Assembly (NCBI RefSeq): GCF_051513965.1
Contig: NZ_CP195847.1
Location: 1,550,001-1,614,000, forward strand
Length of the DNA stretch: 64,000 nt
DNA from: Paramicrobacterium sp051513965
Lineage (GTDB): Bacteria; Actinomycetota; Actinomycetes; Actinomycetales; Microbacteriaceae
Reading direction: 5' to 3'
The translations under genes and the position numbers were made by a program. The notes beneath the pieces were generated by a model. That model saw only the letters and a list, made by a program, of their open reading frames with translations. It was not told the DNA's origin and did not search any database. Numbering within the stretch: position 1 is the first letter of the stretch; each line of letters opens with the position of its first letter. Shown piece after piece: positions 17,018 through 25,417 of the stretch.

Positions 17018-17548
17018 TCAGATTCGTCGATGGAGCCGTGCGTTCTCCACGTAGTGTGCAGCGTTCTCTCGGATCGACTCAACCTCGTCATCTGTGAGCT
17101 GCCGTCTGACCTTCGCAGGGACGCCGGCCACAAGCGATCGCGACGGGATGTCTGTCCCACCGAGCACAACAGCGCCGCCGGCAATGAGAACCTCATCACC
17201 GATGTTCACTCCGCTCAGTATCACAGCGCCCATTCCGACGAGCACCGTGTCACCGATTGTGCACCCATGCACCACCGCGTTGTGACCAACGGAGACATCC
17301 GTACCCATTCGCACCGGATGACCTGGATCCACATGCACAGCCACTCCATCCTGGAGATTGCTGCGATCACCGATCGCGATCGCATCCGAATCGCCGCGCA
17401 AGACTGCGTTGTACCAGACTCCCGTCTCATTGCCGAGCGAAACGTCGCCAACTATCTTTGCGCCCGCGGCGACGAAAGCGGAGTCGGCAACCACAGGCGC
17501 TCTCCTATCAGGCAGAGAAATGATTGCATCGTCGTCAACACTGCTCAT
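17018..17548 (-). CDS. Gamma-carbonic-anhydrase-like hexapeptide-repeat protein
   Basis: A 176-residue left-handed beta-helix protein of the gamma carbonic anhydrase/PaaY/YrdA family. Imperfect hexapeptide repeats run through the middle. Family motifs are VWYNAVLRGD, the metal-binding His segments in AVHVDPGHPVRMG and VSVGHNAVVHGCTI, and a C-terminal helix beginning DDEVESIRENA. It should form trimers with metal at subunit interfaces. True carbonic anhydrase activity varies in this subfamily. The start is ATG 17548; TACTCT lies 6 bases upstream, so the mRNA is probably leaderless. In-frame sequence further upstream (to 17758) is not coding. Confidence 0.92.
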   Translation of the reverse strand: MSSVDDDAIISLPDRRAPVVADSAFVAAGAKIVGDVSLGNETGVWYNAVLRGDSDAIAIGDRSNLQDGVAVHVDPGHPVRMGTDVSVGHNAVVHGCTIGDTVLVGMGAVILSGVNIGDEVLIAGGAVVLGGTDIPSRSLVAGVPAKVRRQLTDDEVESIRENAAHYVENARLHRRI

Positions 17549-17554
17549 ACTCCC

Positions 17555-17560
17555 AGAGTA
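17555..17560 (-). promoter_or_regulatory. -10 element of a leaderless promoter (gamma-CA gene)
   Basis: TACTCT on the minus strand, 6 bases before the ATG at 17548. Confidence 0.5.
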
Positions 17561-17621
17561 TCCCCATCTTCCCTTGTCAGCCCGGCGTGCGGAGGCGTCA
17601 GTTTCCTTTCGATAAGGAATC

Positions 17622-20600
17622 ATGGACCGCATGTCGGCCTCAAAGACTGAGAAACGGGAATCAGTGACGCGTCTTCGCGTCAGACACCGCAGTCTCGCCG
17701 TGTCCACATCCACGACCGGCATCGTGATCGCGGCCGCCGCCGTGCTCTGGCTTTTCATCCTGGCTGATCACCCGGTCAGGATTCTGATCGGCGGGTTCAC
17801 CTTCGCTGTTCTGGCGACAATCGTTGCCCTCCTTGAGCGCAGAGCCCGCTACTTCCTGGGGGCGTGTGTCTCGATGGTCAGCGCAGTGCCTCTCGTCGCC
17901 GCACTCCACATCGCTCAGGTAGCGGAGGTTCTGCCTTTCCACACGTCCCAGCCGAACGGTTCGGTCTCGGCCGCGGTGGCCGCCGCCAGTGCGATACTCT
18001 TCGGCACTGCGGCGGCAACTCGATCAAAGAGCTTTTCTGCTGTGGCCTTGGTGTTGGGCGCGTCTGCAATTGTGGGCATCGCCATGGAGGTCGTTCCGTC
18101 GGCCGCACTGACATCCCGTGTCTGGCTGGGTTGCACGCTTGTAGCCCTGCTCGGCACCTGCTGGCCACTCTTTCGGGAATCTGCTGGCGCTCGAGTGGTA
18201 GCCCGGAGCCTCGCGGGCGCATCCTCGTTCGGCTCCCTCATTGTGTCTCCAGCCGCATGGCCTGCACTCCCAGGTGGAACGTATTGGGCGTTCATCTTCA
18301 CTGGCCTGGTGCTTGCGGCGCATCTCTGGCACTCGCCTGTCGCAGTTACATTTTCCGATGCCGTGGCGCCACGGACAGAGACGATCTCGATTCGACACCG
18401 CACAGGTTCTCCCACTCGGATTCGCGAACTTGGGGCGTGGAAACTCGCAATGAGCATCGGCCTCGGCCTTGCGTTCGCGGGTGCTGCTGCGACGCCCGCT
18501 GCTCACCTGAGCGATTTCTCCGCGCGCCTCATCGTGCCCACGACATTGAGCGGTGTCGGCGCGGTTTCGCTTGCAGTCCTCGCCCGTCAGACACAGCATC
18601 TGAGAAGCAGCCCCGGTCTGACCGTCGCGAGCCTCATCGTTCTGGCCGTGGGGGCCCTAACGGTCATCCCTTCCCTCGGGCTCGGGATGCTGGAATCGAC
18701 GGTGCGCATCGCACAGCCCAACTTCTCCAGTGGTGCTTTCACGCGGCATCCTCTCGTGTTCCCTGACACGAGCCCCTCAGCATGGCTCGTCGTTGCGATC
18801 TTGACTGCGTCTCTGAGCGCGGTGCTTACCGTATGGAACCGCTTGAGCGACCTGCACTGGATCCCTCTCCTGTCCGGCGCGTTCACAGCGTTTGTCGCCC
18901 AAGCGGGTGCATCCAGCGCTGCCGCGTCCACAGGTATCGTGGCAGCTGCGACCGCTGCCGCCGTCTTTGTCTTCGCACGCGCACCCGAGCGACGCGCCGT
19001 GAAGATTGTCGGAGGCCTGAGCGCGTTCTTCTTCGCCGTTCTTGGGTTCGTGACAAGCGCCACCAGCGTGCCGGTCTGGGTGTTGAGCGCCATAGTCGCC
19101 CTCGTCTCTCTCATTATGTTGCGGGTGCTGATCGGGGCCCGCGTCTCACGACGCTTCCAACGGATGCTGATCCCTCCGGTCACAGTGACTGCTGGTCTGA
19201 TACTTCTGGTTTCAGCGCGGTGGACGTCCTCGCTGCTGGCCTCACCTTCGAGCGCCGCGACAGCATTCACGACGGTGCTTGTGGCATGCTGCTTCATTGC
19301 GGCTGGGGCGATCATGTTTCGTTCAGTCATACGGTTGGACGGTCAGTCGCTGGCTGGCGTCGGAGCCCTCGGGACGGTCTTCGGCTTCGTCGAGGTCGTT
19401 ACGGTGTCGAGCCAGGGCTCCCACACCGCCTACATCGCGAGTCTGGTTGCCCTCCTTCTCGCGGAGATCGCTTGGCTACCCTCTCGCGGCGGCCGTGAAC
19501 GTTTTGCCTCCTTCGTCGCCGCGGTCGCGACACCGCCAACGGCCGCATTACTCGGAGTCGAACTCTGGCGAGCCATCGGACCTGCCGTATGGGGAGCGCC
19601 CGAGCTGATCGCTGTGTGCATTTGCCTGCTGCTCGCTGCAGTCGGCGTGTTTGCGTTCCGCTATCGTTCAGGATCGACCGCTCATTCTCGAACGGTCAGG
19701 CTCGCGTGGGACTCGTCGATAATCCTGACGTCGATCGTCACTGTTCCAGCTGCACTCACGAGCAGCGACTTCGGCGCTCTGAATATCCTCGCTCTCGGCC
19801 TCATGCCGCTCTGTTTCTCGCTCGGTCCGAGCACGGATTCCGCAGGGCCCCATCCACGATCCCTTCTGGCATGGGGCGCACTGCCAGGAGTCGTGACTGC
19901 AGCCTGGCTCGCACTTCGAGAGCTGGAGATCTATACGCCCGTCGCGCTTGCACTGACGGCCGTCACGGGTCTGGCGCTCGCATTCATTCTCATGCTGATC
20001 TCAATGTCGCCCGGTGCTCGACGCCGGTCGCCATGGCCAAACCTGCTCATCGTCAGCACTCTGGCATTTTCGCTCTTACCGATCAGCGTGGCCACCCTGT
20101 CCCGGCCCGAGTGGTTGGGCCCTCTGGTGCTGAGCACGGCCCTGCTGATAGCGGTCGGCCTCGCAATGCCAAATCCGCTCGGTGGAATACATCTCGGCCT
20201 CTGGTGCTGGCTCACTGGAACCTCCGGCTTCGGCCTCGCGGCTCTCCTGCGATGCATCCAGCTGGTTGATGAGCCAGTCGCATCATGGGGGCTCCTGGCG
20301 TGGAGCCTCCTGTCCGGTCTCGTGCTCTGCGCCTCCGGCCTCGCCTGGCAGAAACGTCACCCCCGGCATTTCCCGCTCGCTCGCCTCGTCGCGGGTTGCG
20401 GCCCGGCAATGATCGGAATTCCCCTCGCGTTCGCAGTCAGCCGTCAGGATGCTCCCGCGCTGACCGTCGTTCTCTGCGGTTTCTCATTGGGGGCCCTGAC
20501 CGGCTTCCCCCAAGCACTCGTGCGATCGACCGCGTTATGCGCAGCTGCGTTCCTCGCAATCGGCGTACTCGTCGGCGTTTCTCTTCCCGTTGAAGTAGCA

Positions 20601-21008
20601 ACGCTGAGTTTCGGTGCCGTCGCACTCGCACGCGGTCTGTGGGAATGGCGCGCGTCTGGCGGGTCGTCATGGCATCACATTGGCGTCAGCACAGCGTTCC
20701 TGCTCGGTCCAAGCCTCTTCGCTGCCTTCCTCGTGCTCTCTCCTCTGCGCCTGGCAGGTCTCGTTCTCCTCATCGCAGGCCTCGCTCTCGGCGGGATGCT
20801 TCTGCGAGCCCGCGCGTTGGTCGTCTCTTCGGCGTTGGCCGCGACAGCGCTCGGCATCGGCCTCGCCTGGCCGGCCGTATCTGAGTTCACGCCCGGGTGG
20901 GCGATAGCCGCGCTGTTCATGGCCGCTTTCGTGATTCTTCTGCTCACTCGCAGCTCGCCTCACTCACCTGTCGCACATTCCGCGCAGATCATTTCGCGGA
21001 TGCACTGA
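17622..21008 (+). CDS. Giant polytopic membrane protein of unknown function (1128 aa)
   Basis: A 1128-residue protein made almost entirely of Ala/Leu/Val-rich hydrophobic helices, roughly thirty by eye, joined by short loops. The cytoplasmic N-terminus is basic and ends near residue 30. I see no Walker motif, cytochrome CXXCH, zinc ribbon, glycosyltransferase DXD with context, or SGNH/sulfatase motif. In size and all-helix architecture it resembles the actinobacterial SCO7613 C-terminal-type membrane proteins, but the N-terminal zinc ribbon of that group is missing, so the link is tentative. AAGGA stands close before ATG 17622; ATG 17631 is an alternative. It is monocistronic, divergent from the carbonic-anhydrase-like gene and followed by dps. 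Confidence 0.85.
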   Translation: MDRMSASKTEKRESVTRLRVRHRSLAVSTSTTGIVIAAAAVLWLFILADHPVRILIGGFTFAVLATIVALLERRARYFLGACVSMVSAVPLVAALHIAQVAEVLPFHTSQPNGSVSAAVAAASAILFGTAAATRSKSFSAVALVLGASAIVGIAMEVVPSAALTSRVWLGCTLVALLGTCWPLFRESAGARVVARSLAGASSFGSLIVSPAAWPALPGGTYWAFIFTGLVLAAHLWHSPVAVTFSDAVAPRTETISIRHRTGSPTRIRELGAWKLAMSIGLGLAFAGAAATPAAHLSDFSARLIVPTTLSGVGAVSLAVLARQTQHLRSSPGLTVASLIVLAVGALTVIPSLGLGMLESTVRIAQPNFSSGAFTRHPLVFPDTSPSAWLVVAILTASLSAVLTVWNRLSDLHWIPLLSGAFTAFVAQAGASSAAASTGIVAAATAAAVFVFARAPERRAVKIVGGLSAFFFAVLGFVTSATSVPVWVLSAIVALVSLIMLRVLIGARVSRRFQRMLIPPVTVTAGLILLVSARWTSSLLASPSSAATAFTTVLVACCFIAAGAIMFRSVIRLDGQSLAGVGALGTVFGFVEVVTVSSQGSHTAYIASLVALLLAEIAWLPSRGGRERFASFVAAVATPPTAALLGVELWRAIGPAVWGAPELIAVCICLLLAAVGVFAFRYRSGSTAHSRTVRLAWDSSIILTSIVTVPAALTSSDFGALNILALGLMPLCFSLGPSTDSAGPHPRSLLAWGALPGVVTAAWLALRELEIYTPVALALTAVTGLALAFILMLISMSPGARRRSPWPNLLIVSTLAFSLLPISVATLSRPEWLGPLVLSTALLIAVGLAMPNPLGGIHLGLWCWLTGTSGFGLAALLRCIQLVDEPVASWGLLAWSLLSGLVLCASGLAWQKRHPRHFPLARLVAGCGPAMIGIPLAFAVSRQDAPALTVVLCGFSLGALTGFPQALVRSTALCAAAFLAIGVLVGVSLPVEVATLSFGAVALARGLWEWRASGGSSWHHIGVSTAFLLGPSLFAAFLVLSPLRLAGLVLLIAGLALGGMLLRARALVVSSALAATALGIGLAWPAVSEFTPGWAIAALFMAAFVILLLTRSSPHSPVAHSAQIISRMH

Positions 21009-21026
21009 AAGCGTCTTTCATCTGGA

Positions 21027-21056
21027 CTTTGTAAGCCTTGCCTCAGCTAACTGAGG
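21027..21056. promoter_or_regulatory. Possible DtxR/IdeR-like iron box upstream of dps
   Basis: The complement of 21027-21045 contains AGGCAAGGCTTAC, matching 12 of 19 positions of the DtxR/IdeR consensus TTAGGTTAGGCTAACCTAA. Overlapping it is the hairpin CCTCAG-CTAA-CTGAGG (21041-21056), which could instead be a weak terminator of the preceding gene. The location 80-100 bases before the dps start is compatible with regulation. Confidence 0.3.
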
Positions 21057-21126
21057 ATAGCCAAAACTCGCTTGCGGAATATTTTCGCGGTACTAAAGTT
21101 GAATTCATCAAGAGAAGAGGGATGAT

Positions 21127-21612
21127 ATGACTACTTCACAGACCGAAAAGCTCACCAACGTCAACCCGGATGTCGCTTCCGGAACCGCCCAGTTCCTTTC
21201 GCCCCTGGTCATCGACCTTGAGGCACTCGTCGTGAACGGCAAGCAGGCACACTGGCACCTGCGCGGCAACAACTTCATCGGTGTTCACGAGCTGCTCGAC
21301 ACCCTCGTCTCGGACGCCCAGGAGTGGGCCGACCTCGCAGCAGAACGGGTGGTCGCTCTCGGGCTGCCGGTGGACTCGCGGCTGTCCTCGGTCGCGTCGA
21401 AAACCACAGTCCCGGAACTGAGCGCTGGCTTCCAGCAGTCAGAGGACTCCATCGCTGAGGTTGTCGCAATGCTCGACGCAGTTATCACCACGGCACGCAC
21501 CGCTGTCGATGAGCTCGACGAGATTGACCTGAACAGTCAGGACGTCGCTGTCGAGATCGTGCGCGGGCTCGAGAAGGACCGTTGGCTCCTCCTAGCCCAC
21601 ATCGCGAAGTAA
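21127..21612 (+). CDS. dps: Dps family ferritin-like DNA-protecting protein
   Basis: A 161-residue Dps protein that oxidises and stores iron in a dodecameric shell and protects DNA from oxidative damage. The ferroxidase ligands are visible in NGKQAHWHLRGNNFIGVHELLD (two His) and VSDAQEWADLAAERV (Asp, Glu). Length and the C-terminal EKDRWLLLAHI helix are typical. ATG 21127 follows an AAGAGGGATG purine-rich site. The upstream region holds a possible iron-box and the gene is followed by a 15-bp hairpin terminator. The gene is not part of the mycobacterial synteny otherwise kept here, so it may be a local insertion. Confidence 0.95.
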   Translation: MTTSQTEKLTNVNPDVASGTAQFLSPLVIDLEALVVNGKQAHWHLRGNNFIGVHELLDTLVSDAQEWADLAAERVVALGLPVDSRLSSVASKTTVPELSAGFQQSEDSIAEVVAMLDAVITTARTAVDELDEIDLNSQDVAVEIVRGLEKDRWLLLAHIAK

Positions 21613-21630
21613 GGAAACACTTCTCAGTTG

Positions 21631-21663
21631 AGAGGGGTGGATGCCGTGGGCATCCACCCCTCT
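21631..21663 (+). terminator. Terminator between dps and the amidohydrolase gene
   Basis: AGAGGGGTGGATGCC and its exact reverse complement with a 3-base loop, followed by TCTTCTCTTCCT. It lies 19 bases after the dps stop and 50 bases from the convergent gene, so it may serve both. Confidence 0.9.
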
Positions 21664-21713
21664 TCTCTTCCTGCGCATCGTCGGCATTGAGACCATCGGG
21701 TCGGCCGATCAGA

Positions 21714-23216
21714 TTAGAGTGTGCGGTGCGTCCATCGCCCGTTCACAAGCGTTCCCGACACGGGCATGGTTCTCAGCCAACTCGGGTCAGCGGTCAGAGG
21801 ATCGGCATCCAGAATCGCCAGATCGGCTGTGTCTCCCTCGCGTAGGTGCAGACGACCGGACGGCACTGAGGCCGTCAAAGCCTCACGAACGGTCAGGCTC
21901 TGCTCCGGATGCCATGCGCTGCGACCATCACGAGTTCTCAGAACAGCGGCCGACACGGCAATCCAGGGGTCGAGCCGAGCTACGGGAGCATCCGAACCGA
22001 GAAGCAGTCGCACTCCGGCATCGACGAAGCTCCGAAGTTGGAACGAACGGACGGTACGATCACTCCAATGACGATCGGCAATATCGCGGTCGTCCATCGC
22101 GTGCTCCGGCTGCACGCTCGCCGCGATGCCGAGCCGTGCCATCCGTTCGATATCGCCCTCTCGCATCAATTGCGCGTGCTCGATCGTGCCCTTTGCCCCG
22201 GACTCCGCATAGGCGTTGAGCGCGTTGGCATTCGCTCTGTCCCCGATCGCGTGGACCGCACAGGCGATTTCCGACTCGGCGGCGCGGCGCATGAGGTTCG
22301 TGAGGTCTCGCTCGTCAACGTTGAGGATGCCGCTGTGCGGAGAATCCAACGCGGTATACGGGCCGTCACAGCAGGCAGTCCTCGCGCCTAGCGACCCATC
22401 CGTGATGATCTTGAACGGTCCGACGCTCACGAGCCCGTGCGTGTGAGGAATGATCTGACCGGTCTGGAACCCCTCCGAGATCGCCCGCTCAAGATCGTTC
22501 GTGTAGACCCCGAATGAGACACGGAGTTGCGTGCTGCCGGCTTGAGTGCGCCTCGCCCAGACATCCCTGTTCCACGCCATCTCCATGTCTGTGATACTCG
22601 TGATTCCTCGAGCTGCAGCGGCTTGTGCGGCTTCGTCGGCCCACGCGTCCGACAGCTCCGTAGGGATCTCGTCAAGCTGCTTCTGAACGTCGAACGCCCG
22701 CTCCTCCGTCAGCAGGCCGCTGAGGTCACTCGGTGCCCCGAACAGCCGAAGCGCCGCCGAGTTCAGCCACACGGCATGGAGATCTCCGGACAGCAGCACA
22801 ACAGGAGTGTCTCCCGAGGCTGAATCCAGCAGCGTCGCCGAGGGAGTGTCCGGCCAGAGAGCATCGCGGAATCCCACTCCCACCAGCACGCCTCCCCCGT
22901 GCGATGCCATTGCCCGCTTCACGAGGTGAGCGGCTTCCTGCGCGCTCCCCGCACCGCTCAGATCAGTTCGCCTGCTGGCGATCGCCCAGAGCGTGAAATG
23001 CACATGTCTGTCGTGAAGGCCTGGCATAACGGTCCGACCGTCGAGAGGTATCGTCTCGCCCCTCGGCGCAGAGGTCCCCGTCGGCCGGATCCTCGTGATG
23101 ACGGCATCGGTCAGTTCGATGTCCATGGGCTCGCCGCCCCCGAGCGCGCGCGCCCCGACCAGAGTCTGAACCCTTCCGCTCCCGGGCGACACCGCCCGCA
23201 GTCGAAACTCGGTCAC
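21714..23216 (-). CDS. Amidohydrolase (YtcJ/amidohydrolase-3 family)
   Basis: A 500-residue metal-dependent hydrolase. Metal ligands: HDRHVHF near residue 75 (HxxxH variant of the usual HxH), a central Lys in GPFKIITDGSLGARTA, ACAVHAIGD, GTIEHAQLM, and a C-terminal LLLGSDAPV with the catalytic Asp. The family cleaves amides or related bonds; the natural substrate is unknown. The start is GTG 23216: GAGG lies six bases upstream and it begins 10 bases after the glycosylase stop. The longer in-frame extension to 23369 would overlap that gene. It is last in a four-gene minus-strand run. Confidence 0.88.
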   Translation of the reverse strand: MTEFRLRAVSPGSGRVQTLVGARALGGGEPMDIELTDAVITRIRPTGTSAPRGETIPLDGRTVMPGLHDRHVHFTLWAIASRRTDLSGAGSAQEAAHLVKRAMASHGGGVLVGVGFRDALWPDTPSATLLDSASGDTPVVLLSGDLHAVWLNSAALRLFGAPSDLSGLLTEERAFDVQKQLDEIPTELSDAWADEAAQAAAARGITSITDMEMAWNRDVWARRTQAGSTQLRVSFGVYTNDLERAISEGFQTGQIIPHTHGLVSVGPFKIITDGSLGARTACCDGPYTALDSPHSGILNVDERDLTNLMRRAAESEIACAVHAIGDRANANALNAYAESGAKGTIEHAQLMREGDIERMARLGIAASVQPEHAMDDRDIADRHWSDRTVRSFQLRSFVDAGVRLLLGSDAPVARLDPWIAVSAAVLRTRDGRSAWHPEQSLTVREALTASVPSGRLHLREGDTADLAILDADPLTADPSWLRTMPVSGTLVNGRWTHRTL

Positions 23217-23226
23217 CGAAACCTCG

Positions 23227-24222
23227 CTACGCCTGACATTCCGGGCACCAATAGAGCTTCCGTGCGGCCATCTCCTCAAGCACGATGTTCGTACCGCAAC
23301 GACGACACGGAAGCCCTTCGCGCTTATACACCCAATGTCGATCATCGCGATTCGCCATCGCTTTGGCATATTCGTCGCGAGACAGGCCGTCCATCGTCAT
23401 CATCTGCCCTGTCTCAATTCCGATTCGGAGCAGCACGACCCAGTCACGCCAGAGTCCTCGGGCGATCTCTTCAGGAACGTCGCGCCCGGGCCGATGAGGA
23501 TCGAGCCCCGCCCGAAACAGAAGCTCGGCGCGATAGACGTTGCCGATGCCACTGACGACGGACTGGTCCATGAGCAGGATGCCGATAGGAGTCGGCTTCT
23601 TCCGCACGACGCTCACGAACTTCTCCTCGGCCTCCGGAGAGTCATCGTGCATCGGATCGGGGCCGAGCTTGTTGATCGTGGCCTGAATCTCGTCGCCCGA
23701 TCGGATTTCACATGCAGTCGGACCGCGCAGATCGGCTACCGTGTGCTCCGTCAGCAGGCGTAGGCGAACAGCTCCCACCGGTGCTGGAGGAAAGGTGTCC
23801 CAATCGGCGGAAGTGTCACCCTTCGTCTGCTCTGACATGCGAACGCGCGCCTTCCGGGGCGCTCCGATGCTTGAGAGCGAGTTCTCACCCGCCTTGTCGA
23901 GCACCCGAAGGGCGTCGTCCGTTCCGCGCTGATTCGTCTGCCCCATACGACCGTTGGCCGACTCAATTGTCGGGTCCGCGGCAATCTCCCCCGCGAAATC
24001 CCAGGCACCGTAGATGCCGAGGTGCACGCGCAGCCAGACATCATCGCCAAAATCGGCAAACATCTGTTTGCCTACCGCGAAGACGTTCTCCAGTCTTCTC
24101 CCGTCGAGCAGCTCAGCGCCTTCCACGAACCGTCCCTGAGGAGACGACGCAGCGACGTCCCGATGAACGAAATTGTGAGTGAACTGCCGAGCTATGCGGT
24201 GAACTGAATGGCCTTCGGGCAT
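23227..24222 (-). CDS. nei: Fpg/Nei family DNA glycosylase/AP lyase
   Basis: A 331-residue bifunctional base-excision repair enzyme for oxidised bases. It begins MPEGHS: after Met removal Pro acts as the Schiff-base nucleophile and Glu as the acid, and MPEGH is the Nei-type start. The H2TH region contains MDQSVVSGIGNVYRAELLF. The C-terminal zinc finger is CRRCGTNI...CPEC. A low-complexity insert of about 60 residues (around residues 80-140, with SANGRMGQTNQRGTDD) sits between the N-terminal sandwich and the H2TH domain and makes the protein longer than usual. The start overlaps the rpiB stop (TGATG). Confidence 0.95.
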   Translation of the reverse strand: MPEGHSVHRIARQFTHNFVHRDVAASSPQGRFVEGAELLDGRRLENVFAVGKQMFADFGDDVWLRVHLGIYGAWDFAGEIAADPTIESANGRMGQTNQRGTDDALRVLDKAGENSLSSIGAPRKARVRMSEQTKGDTSADWDTFPPAPVGAVRLRLLTEHTVADLRGPTACEIRSGDEIQATINKLGPDPMHDDSPEAEEKFVSVVRKKPTPIGILLMDQSVVSGIGNVYRAELLFRAGLDPHRPGRDVPEEIARGLWRDWVVLLRIGIETGQMMTMDGLSRDEYAKAMANRDDRHWVYKREGLPCRRCGTNIVLEEMAARKLYWCPECQA

Positions 24223-24710
24223 CAGCGATCGACGCCCTTGCCCACGATGTCTCCCGTTTCCTCGTACTCGGCGAGCTGCGCAATGCGCCGCGCATGGCGC
24301 TCGGCACCGCTGAAGGGGTGGGCGATGAACGCGTCGATGAACGAGAGCACTTCCTCGTACGAGTGCTGACGAGCGCCGATCGAGATCACGTTGGCATCGT
24401 TGTGGTCGCGCGCCAGCTTAGCGGTCGACAGGTTCCAAACGAGCGCCGCGCGTACTCCGCGCACCTTGTTGGCAGCGATCTGCTCACCATTGCCTGATCC
24501 TCCGAAGACCACGCCGAGCGCTTCGACACCGGCTTTCTGATCGCGGACGACCGCGCGTGCTGCGTTGATGCAGAACGCGGGATAGTCGTCATCGGGGTCG
24601 TATTCGGCCGGTCCGTGATCGATGACCTCGTGGCCCTTGTCCGTGAGGTAGTCCTGGAGCTTCCTGCTGAACTCGAGACCTGCGTGGTCCGTGGCGATGT
24701 GAATGCGCAT
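24222..24710 (-). CDS. rpiB: Ribose-5-phosphate isomerase B
   Basis: A 162-residue enzyme that interconverts ribose 5-phosphate and ribulose 5-phosphate in the pentose phosphate pathway. Start MRIHIATDHAGLEFS, then DHGPAEYDPDDDYP and the active-site segment VVFGGSGNGEQIAANKVRGVRAALVWN. The RpiB active base is at the position occupied here by Ser in GGSGNG, as in mycobacteria, which use Glu75 (GNGEQ) instead of Cys. ATG 24710 follows AGGA; an upstream in-frame extension to 24815 overlaps the next gene and is not used. Confidence 0.95.
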   Translation of the reverse strand: MRIHIATDHAGLEFSRKLQDYLTDKGHEVIDHGPAEYDPDDDYPAFCINAARAVVRDQKAGVEALGVVFGGSGNGEQIAANKVRGVRAALVWNLSTAKLARDHNDANVISIGARQHSYEEVLSFIDAFIAHPFSGAERHARRIAQLAEYEETGDIVGKGVDR

Positions 24711-24730
24711 GCGTCTATCCTGCCCTTGCT

Positions 24731-25342
24731 TCAGTCGAACTGGGGACCGACAGTACGTGTGCGCTTCAGCTCGAAGAAACCAGGGTAGGATGCCGCAGCC
24801 ACGACGCCATCCCACAGACGTACTGCTTCCTCGCCCTTCGGCGCGGGAGAGATGACGGGGCCGAAGAACGCGACGCCGTTCACCGCGATGATCGGTGTGC
24901 CGACATCCTGACCGACCCGCTCGATGCCGTCGAAATGCGAGGCGCGCATCTGGGCGTCGAACTCGTCGCTCTCCGAATAGCGCGCGAAGTCGGCTGGCAG
25001 CCCGACCTCATCGAGAGCACCGGCAATGACGGCATCCGCATCTGTGCTGCCCCCGGGATGGATTCGCGTGCCAAGCGCGTCGTAGAGAGGCTTCACGAGC
25101 CCCGGCCCGTGCAGCTCCGACGCCGCAGTCACGAGGCGTGTGTAACGAAGCGCCCGCGGGAAGAAAGCGCGGTAGTCATCGCTCACGTCTTTGTCCTCAT
25201 TGAGAACGGCCAGGCTCATCACGTGCCACGTGACGTCCAGCGTCCGTTGGGCGGCGACTTCGTCCAGCCATCGGGACGTCATCCATGCCCACGGGCACGA
25301 AGGGTCGAACCAGAAATCCACGGAATCACTGTGACTGCTCAT
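24731..25342 (-). CDS. DsbA-family mycothiol-dependent nitroreductase (Rv2466c family)
   Basis: A 203-residue thioredoxin-fold protein of the Rv2466c family. The active site FWFDPSCPWAW carries a single Cys16 (CPWA), where the M. tuberculosis enzyme is described with CPWC, so this is a monothiol form. Other motifs are TSRWLDEVA, GTPIIAVNGVAFFGPVISPAPKGEEA with the cis-Pro. The family uses mycothiol and reduces nitro compounds in vitro; its natural role is probably oxidative stress defence. Start ATG 25342; TAGGCT lies 7 bases upstream and GGGGA is very close. It sits next to rpiB, nei and pepN as in mycobacteria. Confidence 0.9.
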   Translation of the reverse strand: MSSHSDSVDFWFDPSCPWAWMTSRWLDEVAAQRTLDVTWHVMSLAVLNEDKDVSDDYRAFFPRALRYTRLVTAASELHGPGLVKPLYDALGTRIHPGGSTDADAVIAGALDEVGLPADFARYSESDEFDAQMRASHFDGIERVGQDVGTPIIAVNGVAFFGPVISPAPKGEEAVRLWDGVVAAASYPGFFELKRTRTVGPQFD

Positions 25343-25349
25343 GTTCCCC

Positions 25350-25355
25350 AGCCTA
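25350..25355 (-). promoter_or_regulatory. -10 element before the Rv2466c-family gene
   Basis: TAGGCT on the minus strand, 7 bases before the ATG at 25342; leaderless or near-leaderless start. Confidence 0.4.
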
Positions 25356-25417
25356 GCGATCCACACCCGCAGTACGCTTGGTCGTTGGACACGATCCGAC
25401 ATTTCTAAGGAGTATCA

